In this document: piece after piece, positions 54,630 to 64,000 of the stretch | How positions within the stretch are numbered: position 1 is the first letter of the stretch | Layout of the letters: each line of letters opens with the position of its first letter | Assembly: GCA_023525975.1 (NCBI GenBank) | Contig: CM042034.1 | Coordinates: 5,463,501 to 5,527,500, forward strand | Direction: 5' to 3' | DNA length: 64,000 bases | DNA from: Smallanthus sonchifolius | Lineage: Eukaryota; Streptophyta; Magnoliopsida; Asterales; Asteraceae | Translations under genes and position numbers: made by a program | The notes under the pieces: generated by a model | Seen by the model: only the letters and a program-made list of their open reading frames with translations | Databases searched by the model: none | Told to the model about the DNA's origin: nothing

Positions 54630-57176
54630 ATGTTACAGCAACCTATCGTCTCCTTCATTTTCTCAACCTTAGACACCAAACTGTTAACCCTAAAACAACT
54701 CCAACAAATCCATGGCCAAATCCTCGCAAACGGTAACCTCGTTTTCCCTCCTCTCATCAACACCTTCCTACATTCCTGTCACCGTTCTCGTAACCCTAAT
54801 TACGCCTCACACTTCTTATACAACTTGCCGCCATCGTTTTCCAAACCTTCATTTTGGGATTCCATGATGAAAGCATCTTTACAATCTAATAACCTATTAA
54901 ATTTCTTCACTTGTTACAATGCTATGATGTGTTGCCGTGATCCTAATGCAAACAGTCCCAGTGCTGGTATGTTCGCTTCGTTTTTTCAATATGGCGCGAA
55001 ATTTGGTGATCCACAATTTGGGAAGTTGTTTCATGGTGTTGTAGTTAAGTTAGGTTTTGATTCTGATGTGGTTTTGCAAACTGGGTTGCTTGATTTCTAT
55101 GCAAAGATTGGGAATTTGAGTTGTGCACAGAAGGTGTTCGATGAAATGTCTCAGAGAGATGTGGTTGCTTGTAATGTCATGATTTCGGTGCTTGGGAAGC
55201 ATGGGTTTGTTGAGGATGCTAGGGTTTTGTTTGATAGCATGTTGGATAAGGATTCATATACTTGGAATTCAATGGTATCTTGCTATTTAAAGGTAGGTGA
55301 TATCAGTTCTGCACGGCTCATCTTTGATCGAAATCCGGTAAAAAATGAGATCTCTTGGAATGTGCTGATTGATGGGTATGGTAAATTAGGTTATTTTAGT
55401 AATCCTGATAATTTGGGAGATGTTGTAGCTCTTTATAATCAAATGTTGTGTAGTGATTTGAGTCCTAATCAAAGTGTTCTTTCTCTGATTATTCAATGTT
55501 GTGCTAGTTTTTGTGTCATACAACTAGGGAAAGCACTTCATTGTCAGATATTCAAGTGGAATTTCAAACATGATGTGGTTTTGCAAACAGGGTTGTTGGA
55601 CTTTTATGCAAAGGTAGATGATTTAAGTTCTGCCAAGAGGGTGTTTGATGAAATGCCTTACAGAGATGTTGTAGCCAATAATGCGATGATTTCAGCACTT
55701 AGTAAACATGGGTTTGTAAAAGACGCGCAGAATCTGTTCAACAGTATGCAGGAAAAGAATTCGGTTACTTTTAATTCCATGATCACTTGCTATTCCAAGA
55801 TAGGTGACATTCACTCAGCATGGTTAATCTTTGATTCAAGTCCGTTCAAAGATGTGGTATCTTGGAATGCAATGATAGATGGTTACTGTAAAGCTGGTGA
55901 CCTTAATCATGCTGAAGAATTGTTCAATCAAATTGGTTATGTAAAAAATTCTGTCACGTGGAACACTATGATTACGGGATTTGTTCAGTGCAAAGAGTTC
56001 CAACGAGCATTGCAGTTATTTGAACACATGCAAGCAGAGAGGGTCAAACCGACTGAGGTAACCATGGTTAGTTTATTATCTGCATGTGCTCATCTTGGAA
56101 CCTTAGAAATGGGTGAATGGATTCATAACTACATCAAAAAGAATAAACTTAAAATCGACGTTGTTTTAGGGAACGCGCTTATTGACATGTATTGCAAATG
56201 TGGAAGTATATCACACGCGCTAGACGTTTTCCACAAACTTAAAGTGAAAAACATTTACTGTTGGAATTCCATCATCGTAGGATTAGCAATGCATGGTTAT
56301 GGTAAAGAAGCAATGGGTTATTTTTGTAAAATGACTCAAGAAGGTGTAAATCCAGACGGGGTTACTTTTATTGGTCTTTTATGCGCGTGTAGCCACTCGG
56401 GGTTGATCTCTGAAGGTAAAATGTACTTTTCTCAAATGCAAACGGTGTATGGTGTTGAACCAGGGATTGAACACTACGGATGTATGGTTGACCTTTTGGG
56501 TCGGTCTGGTCAACTTAAAGAAGCACTAGAACTCATAACTAGCATGCCGTTAAAGCCAAATGCAGTAGTGTGGGGAAGTTTGCTTCGATCGTGTCATATA
56601 CATAAAGATACCAAACTTGGAGAGCAAGTTACTCAACGGTTACTGGAACTGGACCCAAGTGATGGTGGAAATTATGTGTTTTTATCAAACTTATACGCAT
56701 CATTGAATCGATGGAAGGATGTAGACAGATGTCGGAAGTTAATGACAGAAAGTGGGGTCCACAAGGTACCCGGCTGCAGTTCAATTGAGGTGGACAATGT
56801 AATACATGAATTTGTGGCAGGAGATGGTTCACATCCTCAGTTTTCACAAATAAACGCGTATTTGGTTGAAATTGGGAAGAAACTAAAAGATGAAGGTTAT
56901 GAGGCGGATACGGGCTCTGTGTTTCACGACATAGATGACGAGGAAAAAGAAGGGTCGGTTAGTTATCATAGTGAGAGAATCGCGGTTGCTTTTGGTCTCA
57001 TGAGTACCCCTTTTGGGAAAGTAATCCGAGTGGTTAAGAATTTAAGAACGTGTAACGACTGCCATACTGTTATGAAGCTTATATCGAAGGTGTATAAGAG
57101 GGAGATCGTTATGAGGGATCGTAATCGGTTTCATCATTTTAGCAATGGGGTTTGTTCATGTAAGGATTATTGGTGA
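54630..57176 (+). CDS. Pentatricopeptide repeat protein, PLS class with E and DYW domains
   Basis: Intronless, 848 residues, ATG at 54630. The N-terminus (about 1-60) includes LKQLQQIHGQILANGNLVFP, a usual opening. Repeats run through about residue 650 with P, L and S types (VFDEMSQRDVV, NAMISALSKHGFVKDAQNLF, VTWNTMITGFVQ). Then come E1/E2 (AVVWGSLLRSCHIH, YVFLSNLYASLNRWKDVDRC) and a complete DYW deaminase-like domain: SYHSERIA with HxE, LRTCNDCH with CxxC, and terminal CSCKDYW. Such proteins bind organellar RNA and edit C to U in mitochondria or plastids; the targeting compartment cannot be read by eye. The region about residues 100-450 holds two 169-residue copies (see findings). Frame and active-site residues are intact. 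Confidence 0.95.
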   Translation: MLQQPIVSFIFSTLDTKLLTLKQLQQIHGQILANGNLVFPPLINTFLHSCHRSRNPNYASHFLYNLPPSFSKPSFWDSMMKASLQSNNLLNFFTCYNAMMCCRDPNANSPSAGMFASFFQYGAKFGDPQFGKLFHGVVVKLGFDSDVVLQTGLLDFYAKIGNLSCAQKVFDEMSQRDVVACNVMISVLGKHGFVEDARVLFDSMLDKDSYTWNSMVSCYLKVGDISSARLIFDRNPVKNEISWNVLIDGYGKLGYFSNPDNLGDVVALYNQMLCSDLSPNQSVLSLIIQCCASFCVIQLGKALHCQIFKWNFKHDVVLQTGLLDFYAKVDDLSSAKRVFDEMPYRDVVANNAMISALSKHGFVKDAQNLFNSMQEKNSVTFNSMITCYSKIGDIHSAWLIFDSSPFKDVVSWNAMIDGYCKAGDLNHAEELFNQIGYVKNSVTWNTMITGFVQCKEFQRALQLFEHMQAERVKPTEVTMVSLLSACAHLGTLEMGEWIHNYIKKNKLKIDVVLGNALIDMYCKCGSISHALDVFHKLKVKNIYCWNSIIVGLAMHGYGKEAMGYFCKMTQEGVNPDGVTFIGLLCACSHSGLISEGKMYFSQMQTVYGVEPGIEHYGCMVDLLGRSGQLKEALELITSMPLKPNAVVWGSLLRSCHIHKDTKLGEQVTQRLLELDPSDGGNYVFLSNLYASLNRWKDVDRCRKLMTESGVHKVPGCSSIEVDNVIHEFVAGDGSHPQFSQINAYLVEIGKKLKDEGYEADTGSVFHDIDDEEKEGSVSYHSERIAVAFGLMSTPFGKVIRVVKNLRTCNDCHTVMKLISKVYKREIVMRDRNRFHHFSNGVCSCKDYW

Positions 57177-58342
57177 TTGGTGTATTTGTAACATTTTAGT
57201 AACCTTGAGAATTTTAGGTATTCTGTTTATATGTTTGGCTTCAAGCTCATATTACATTTTTAATACAATATCAACTTGGGTGTTCATACAAATAAAACCG
57301 ATTTGGTCCAGACTGGTCCCAGTGGGCCTGGGCTAATGTGGGCTACCGACAACAAGGCTTAGGCTTTGGGCTTGTTTGCGGCCGGAAACAAGTAGGAAAG
57401 AAGTGGACGCAGGCCAATCGGGGGCTGAACCACTATAAATCTCTCGTGTCTTTTACTTTCTGTTTATCGATTGTGTGCGTGTGTGTGATTCCACTGAGTT
57501 ACCGACTCTGATTCCTAACATAGATTTCAGGTATGAAATCCTTAAATATTATGTTTTGCCTTTTGTTCTTTTGGTGGAATTTTCTTTTTATTTAATTCTG
57601 CATTTTAGTTACCTTTGTTTTCAACTGGGTCATGGTCATGTTCCAACCTGTCAGAAGTAGTTACGGGTGTAATTCTCTTTATGTAATCGATCACAATAGA
57701 AATAGAGCATGACGGGAGAGTTTTATGTTTTGAAAAGGATATTTGTTAATTTATCTCTTACGAGTCAAATTGATTTGTCTTTATTTTCTCAATTTTGGCA
57801 CATTGAGTGGTGTTATTAGACACGATTTCTTAGCCGAAGTGGTGTATCTGTATCTTCGGTTTCGACATCGCAGCCCTACCGTTAATGTGTTCCAAAACGA
57901 GCCGTAGATCTATCCCGTTTTTATTTGAATCAAGTGTTGTCAGCCCCATCTTACAACATTATACCAAATCTCCTCCGGCTTACATTCATGATATAGTGAA
58001 ATTTTATCAATCATTTACGCTTCGATAGCAGCAAAAACATCTAATTGTAATGGTTTATTCATAATGTTTTTTTTTATATAAATGAACATTTACTACTGAG
58101 AATTTCAGCTAACACAGATAAAAAAAACATACTTTTGATGCATTAATTCTATATAAAAAAGAGAATGGCGAAAATCAAATTAAAGAAATGAAGCAATCCT
58201 AAATGTATTCTTTTATCTGAACAAGTTTTTGGCGACATAATAATATGTGGTCTTTTATCATCATACCTTCTCTCTAGCAGAACCCGAAAAATAGTAAATT
58301 GCAGAAGCATAAGCAACCATGAAGACATAATTTGCCTCGAGT
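57177..58342. repeat. 3' flank of the PPR gene, with copia-like LTR remnant
   Basis: 57360-57521 contains CACTATAAATCTCTCGTGTC and ends ...GACTCTGATTCCTAACA, similar to Ty1-copia LTR ends. The expected primer-binding site does not follow and no 5' end is visible, so this may be a solo LTR fragment. Near 58150-58342 is the probable 3' UTR of the minus-strand membrane protein gene. Otherwise nothing. Confidence 0.35.
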
Positions 58343-58393
58343 TTATTTGTCGAATTCCCATAGAACACCATTTCCATCCTCTGCAATGAGTAA

Positions 58394-58430
<37 letters not shown>

Positions 58431-59524
58431 TATATATAGGTATATATATGTGTATATATATATATGTATTAATATTCAAAATTATAACATAAGAACTGTT
58501 ATAATTTATAAACAAGTCGCTCGTTTTTTCATCACGAAAACATAAAATGTAGTGTCCAAATGGGCATGGCAGCCGATATTCAGCTGTTTCAACAAATGGG
58601 GGCACGGATTCTATTATAAAGTCAACTAATCGCTTGCACGAAAGCATAATCTACTGGAAACTCTAATGCTCTATGTTTACATTTCTATGACCGTCTTGGT
58701 TTTCTTTCTTTTTTGAAAAATAAAAGATGCAAGAAACTAATGTGTGGCATACTGGCATGCTCCTTGCCTCAAAATATATGATTTGTACACATACTGTACG
58801 ATTAGTCGATTAGAGAAATCTTTTTGTTGTTTTAATACATGAATCATCATAGGTCATTCTTAATATGTTGTTCATCAGAACATCAATCCGTTTCTTCATC
58901 AAATATACACAAAGACCGACTTCTAATTCATAAACAAACTTGAGATTTGATGCGAAAATCCTGATAAACATATTTAGAACGACACTTGGTTCATCAGCAA
59001 AACATAAATGATTATAAGAAATTCCATGAATATAGTGTAGAATTGTGGAGGATTACTTGACTTTCTGTTGAATGTTTCAGAAAGATGTGTATGTTGCTTA
59101 AAAAAGTTCAAAAGGATAGAAGCTCAACTTTCTTCTGGACAAATTCAAAGCCAAAAAGGCTCAATTTCTTAAAAAAATTATTTTTGTTTTTATTTCTTTA
59201 ATTTGAATGCACATTTATCGATATAAATCGACAGTTGTAATTGGCCCGTAAGACTATTTCACAGAATTAGAAGTAAGTACCTTGTACTTTCTTGTTAATC
59301 CAGATTTCAGTCAGCATCCCGGCTCCAATTCCAACAACAATGCACGAACCATAAATTGCAATGTTAGCAAGCATGGATCTACGAGGAAGAAAATAGTAGT
59401 CCGGAATGTGCCTCATCTTCTTTGGAACCCGCTTTTTAACAACAGGTCCAGCATCAGGCTCGACTTTCGCCGAGTCACCAATTGATTTCCAGTCCAGGGA
59501 GTCCTTGGGCCCTTCAGTCCCCAT
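58343..59524 (-). CDS. Small single-pass membrane protein, two exons (93 residues)
   Basis: Exon 1 is 59281-59524 and starts with ATG; exon 2 is 58343-58380. A GT donor (CAAG|GTACTT) stands at 59280 and a CAG acceptor at 58381-58383. Phase 1 joining gives ...NKKVQEDGNGVLWEFDK and stop, a clean finish. Residues 1-38 are charged and basic near the end (VVKKRVPKKMRHI), 39-50 are PDYYFLPRRSML, and about 51-75 form one hydrophobic helix (ANIAIYGSCIVVGIGAGML). A short acidic tail follows. I believe relatives occur widely in plants, possibly organellar, but do not know the function. The 900-bp intron contains a (TA)n tract at about 58399-58470. A longer open frame continuing in exon 2 is read in another phase. 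Confidence 0.8.
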
Positions 59525-61145
59525 AGCAGGTTAATTGGCTGGATCATATTTTCAACCATGTATGTATAGTCAGCAACACATTGAAGAAAAAGGGACCAAT
59601 AATAAGAACACAATAACATAATCACTTGAACAAACAACTCAAGATACATTTTGATGATTCTAGATCATCACAACTATATAATTCTGCTAATAGATCATCA
59701 TGGGCACACCAATTTAGCATCTTTTGTAAAGGAAGAATTTGCACTTTTGCAGAATGACACTAGGATTCTTTAATTCTTTCAAATTTTGATATACAAGATC
59801 AAGAAACTCGCAACTCATCTCATAGTAGTCAATGGCGCAAGTAGCCCAGCACAGCCATACCGCCAAAATCAGCCAAAATCAGCCTAAACCACACTAAAAC
59901 ATATCTAAAACCCCTAAAATGACATGTTTATATTGTGCGCCTCACCCTTTGCGCCTTGAACCTTTGACTACTATGACTCATTTACACCACGCATCATCTT
60001 TAACGACCCACACACAAGCGCAAAATATCAAACACTTGGTGGGCATTCCATTTTGGGGAAGTATTTACTAAATGTAAATCATGATTTTTCACCTTTTGTT
60101 TCAAATTTCAACAAAGAAAACTGAAGCAAACAGTAAATCATTCCAACTAGCAATAATTAATACCAACTCAAACACTCCCACCATACATGATCTTCAACTA
60201 CCAACTCACTGGCGCAAAACATCAAACACTTGGTGGGCACTCCATTTTGGGGCCATATTTACAAAATGTTAATCATGTTTTTTCACCTTTGTTTCTAGTT
60301 TCAAAAAAGAAAATTGAAGCAGACGGTAAATCATTCCAACTAGCAACAATTGAGACAAACTCAAACACTACGATAGAGATTGACACTCAGTGTTAATGAA
60401 CCCTAAAATAGTTAATGATTGACGCATCTAAAGCTACAGAATTCAGAAGTCGATTGTTGATATAATCAACTCTCATTCAAAGTAATCGAATACAAACTGA
60501 ACATACGAGTTAAGAATATCACCGCCGCCGTCAAGGAGGAGAAGTAGTCGCCGGAGTAAGCGCCGATCGAGGAAGTAAACAGATTGAGAGATTGATTGTC
60601 ACAGTTTGCGACTTTTAATAAATTTGCATCCCGATCCCTCATCTTTGAAGACTTGGCATCTTTAACCTTCAGCTTAATGAAATTGCAACCTGTTTCCTCA
60701 TGTTTGGTAATCCGGGTTCCATACCCAATTATAGAGCCGTGTTTTACACACAGTCTCATACTCGTCTTGTACCTGTTATTGTTTAACAATTAGGCGTCTA
60801 CTGGTTTCCCTTTGGGACAAGTATGCATGCTTATGATATTATTGTTAGTTGCATATTTAGATACGTTTTATCACAAAATAGTTACTAAACTACAGTATCA
60901 ACAAGATAACAGGGCAGAAAGACAGGAAAAAGCTAAGACATAGTTAAGGCTAAGGTCAGGCTAAGGCTAATTGGCAGTACCTATGTACGCCCCTAAAGTA
61001 GTATATACTCCAAGTCAAACGTAAGGTACGACTAAGACTAAGACAAAGGGCTACAGATAAGTTGAAGATAGATCTAGCAAAACCTAAAAGGCCAAAACCT
61101 TAATCCGACGTCTCTAAGAACTCTCATCCCTGTGATGTCCTCAAA
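59525..61145. other. 5' side of the membrane protein gene, with a 194-bp tandem duplication
   Basis: On the minus strand a CAG at about 59545 before the ATG may be an acceptor, with an untranslated exon near 60500-60610 (C/T-rich). At 60013-60400 a unit of 194 bp is doubled: GGCGCAAAA(T/C)ATCAAACACTTGG begins near 60018 and 60212. The remaining sequence to 61145 shows no gene; 60890-61080 has CTAAGGC/AAGACTAAG short repeats. Confidence 0.5.
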
Positions 61146-64000
61146 TGTAATATCCGAGACTTTCCGACCTATCTAAAACCCTTGCACGTGTCCTAAGACT
61201 TTAAAAAACTCAATTCCGTATTTTCCTAAAACAATAAATATTAATTTTAAATAAATATATGATTTAGGAAAAATAATGTATACTTAAAACATATACGTAT
61301 GTATATATGTGAGGATTACTTTTAAAAATATATATATATATATATATAAATATATAAATATGTATATAAAATTCTCAAAAACTTACAAATTGTAATCATT
61401 TAAACTTGTTATATTAACTTATAATAAATTTTATAAAGCATTTTATAAAATTTATATAAAATTTATAAAATCATTTGAGAAAACTTATTAAAATTTTAAA
61501 CATATATATATTTGATTTTATAAAAGTCCCGGGGACCAAAACTGTCAAATGCTGAAACTTGTTTTAAAACTAGAACTATACTTTAACCTAAAACGTTAAA
61601 CTCTAGAAACATCAGGGACCTGTTCTGCCACAAGCTTAAACTTCCAGAATTCAAAAACCGGTCCTAGGTTTGATCCCAGCTAACCCCGTTTCCCACCCGC
61701 GATTATTCAAAAACACGAATCCCGTCCGGATTCGATGAACCTCGGGTTCATCTCGCGCATGCGACCCGTCCCCTAGGTGCATTAACTTCCAATTTCGATC
61801 GAGGCCGCTCATAGAGTCGGAATTAACTCCGACCGGCTCAACCACCCATCCACAACCCGTTCGATCATTAAATGCTCAAATTAGCTATAAATAGCGACTG
61901 CAAAACCTCACCAAAACCACACCAAAACTACCTGCACTCTCAATTTACCGAACTAGAACCTGCAAGTATCGATTCAAACCCGTGACCGCCGAAGCCAAAG
62001 TCAAACTCGAAATCGATCAATCCGACACCATTTCAGGTAATTCGAAAAGCCAAACCTTCATTTTCATGTGAGGATCAAAAGCCCTATGTTTAAACGCATA
62101 AACAGAGGGTGATTCGATTCGTATTTGGGAGATTTCGATTCTAGGGTTCATACGATTTAGAGGATGCCTTGGGTTTGTGTTTAAGAATTTTCTTTTCCAC
62201 GTTTTAAACTAATGAACCAGTAGTCGGGATGGTCAGTGTGCTTGGGTGTGGGTGCGACCCGGACAAGAACTCGAGTTCGAGTCCGGGTAAACCGATTTTG
62301 CCCATTTTATTTGTTTTAGCCTTTTAAAAACAGTTTTTAAACTTTTATAATTTTTATAAATTATGTTATACACTTATAAACTTAAATCAAATTTTTATTT
62401 ACACTTTTACATTCAGGAACATTTTTAATTAAATAAAACTTAGTTAAACCTATAATTAATTAAATCTTTGATTTTGGTTTTAAATCCATAAAAACTAAAA
62501 ATACTTTTAAAACCTCTATAAAACTCATAATTTCACAGAAGTATTTATTTAAAAACAATAAACTTACTTTTATATTTGTACTCTAAATTAAAAAAGGATT
62601 CTTTTATCCAAATCATTAATTTAAATTATAAACTTTTAAACTCAGAAAAGTTTATAAAATTTATTTATAAATTTATACACTTTATAAAATGTATATAAAC
62701 ATAAATCTATTTGTTTATATAAAACATTAGAAATAACTATACTTTATTTGCTTCCTAAATAATTATAAACTTATGAAACTAAATGAAAACTTTAAATATT
62801 ATGAACTTGTAAACTTTAATACCTTAAGAAACTTTATTTAAAATATGTATAAATTCATATACAATTTGAATACTTATAAACTTATTATTTTAAACGCAAA
62901 CTTTATTTAAAGCCTTATAAACTTATGGTTTTCCTTTTAGACTTTAAAAATAGTTATAAACCTATAACTAAGATGTAACCATTATAGGAAATTCTATTTA
63001 ATATCTTATAAACTTATAAGTATTATTATTTACTTAAACTTACTTATATTACAAGTAATTTGTATTATAAATACTTAGAAAACTTTAATAGATTATTACC
63101 TATGTGGTGTAATTGTAAGGCTTTTATTCCAAACAAATAAATTTGTTACACTTTGATGTCTTTCATTCAAAATCTCTATTTAAACTTGATTAAAACTTTA
63201 TAAACTTAATCATTCTCATCTCTCATTTGGAACCCTAGTCAAAATCTCAAAATCCTAGATCTTTTGCCTTAGACTTGTAGAAGCAAACTTAAATCTTTAG
63301 ACTTGTATTATTAGGCTTATTGTGAGGGTATTCTTCCTCAAAATCTTGCAAATACTTATCAGTGTCGGATACTCTTCATCAATCCAAGTGAGTATACTTA
63401 GCCCCTTTTTCATTTACATTCTTTTGGGGTGAAACATGTTCAAACTTCAAACTTATACAATTCTTGTACAACTATGACTAGATGCTTACTCTAATGTTAT
63501 ACTTGAGACTTGCATGCTTGAATTAAACTTAAAACTAGCATATTCATTAACTTTGATCAAGCCTATAGTAACAATGATAGATCTATTGCATTTGACCAAT
63601 CCACTTTGATTGATTGACCCTTCGGGGGGAGCCCTTGGTGATTGTTACTGAATTAAACTTTTAAACTTGAGACTTATAAGGGTAACCTGCGAGTTATGTC
63701 TAAACTTGGTTGGAGGGTTGATATGCACAATGTTTAAGATACTTGTTTCTCATACTTACATTATAGAATGCATAAATCATAGTGAATTGTAATTCTTTCC
63801 AAACACTTGTTAAACTGTGTCAAAACCTTTGTATCTCACCAACTATTTTGTAGTTGACAGATTCTTTCACATGTTTCAGGTTTTACATCATGAGACTTGT
63901 TTGTGATCACATAGGACGCTTTGGACCTAGACTACTTATTAAATAAACGTTGTATACTTGTTATTTCCTTTGTATTGAACCTTTGAATCTATTTATTAAT
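61146..64000 (+). mobile_element. 5' part of a long LTR (gypsy/chromovirus-type), runs off the window
   Basis: It starts TGTAATATCCGAGACTTTCC, a TGTAA...-type LTR end. A TATA box GCTATAAATAGCGA is at 61884-61896, followed by a C/A-rich leader (61910-62040). From there to the end the sequence is AT-rich and non-coding, with AAACTTATAAACTT-type repeats and GAGTATACTTAGCCCCTTTT near 63390. No LTR 3' end or PBS is seen before 64000, so the LTR would be over 2.8 kb, or it is a different element. No reading frame. Confidence 0.5.
61884..61896 (+). promoter_or_regulatory. TATA box of the LTR-like sequence
   Basis: GCTATAAATAGCG lies in an otherwise GC-richer stretch, about 30 bp ahead of a C/A-rich leader, as expected for an LTR U3/R junction. 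Inference. Confidence 0.4.

Noticed and set aside
58261..58647. Open frame of 128 residues on the minus strand
   Set aside because: Runs through the (TA)n intron; exon 2 of the small membrane protein is read in another phase here.
59413..59649. 78-residue minus-strand open frame
   Set aside because: Overlaps the true first exon of the small membrane protein in another frame.
1..64000. Organelle DNA insertions, viral sequences or bacterial-type operons
   Set aside because: I saw no plastid or mitochondrial gene, no virus-like replication or coat gene, and no operon-like gene spacing.

Overview
This is a piece of a plant (eudicot) nuclear chromosome. It is AT-rich, has spliced genes with GT/AG introns, and carries plant-only families: OVATE, CIPK with NAF motif, PLS-DYW pentatricopeptide and DUF641/GIL1-like. 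The mix of repeat families suggests Asteraceae, but that is an impression from repeat style, not something the sequence proves.

Layout. Positions 1-2571 hold the 3' half of a nucleotidyltransferase gene with a PAP/OAS1 substrate-binding domain (six exons in view). From 2.6 to 27 kb there is no protein gene I can support, only one tRNA-Gly(GCC) at 4798-4868 in a bed of transposons: Helitrons with 3' hairpins, a decayed CACTA element with a 119-bp minisatellite, long foldback elements, a Pack-MULE-like element, TA-microsatellite insertions and a chromovirus-type solo LTR. An OVATE family gene lies at 27133-28044 (minus). From 28 to 36 kb there are more repeats: a hAT MITE with an 8-bp TSD, a Helitron, a solo LTR with a 5-bp TSD, a Harbinger MITE and a broken Harbinger-associated Myb-like gene.

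The gene-richer part is 36.7-59.5 kb. It holds a GIL1/IRKI-like DUF641 gene (minus), a 2.76-kb hAT element with an 8-bp TSD 258 bp upstream of an intronless CIPK11/14-like kinase (plus), a convergent intronless CIPK2/10-like kinase (minus), two MULEs each with a perfect 9-bp TSD, an 848-residue DYW-class PPR gene (plus) and a small two-exon single-pass membrane protein gene (minus). From about 61.1 kb to the end the window runs into a long LTR-like sequence.

How the genes relate. There is no operon or cluster logic. The two CIPKs belong to the same CBL-interacting calcium-signalling family but to different clades; each has its own promoter side, and both are altered by transposon insertions nearby. 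The most interesting material is transposon-gene interplay: MULEs carrying pieces of host genes, including a glycine-rich RNA-binding protein fragment; a hAT and MULEs sitting in promoter positions; and several unrelated insertions bounded by (TA)n. I found no clearly new gene system.
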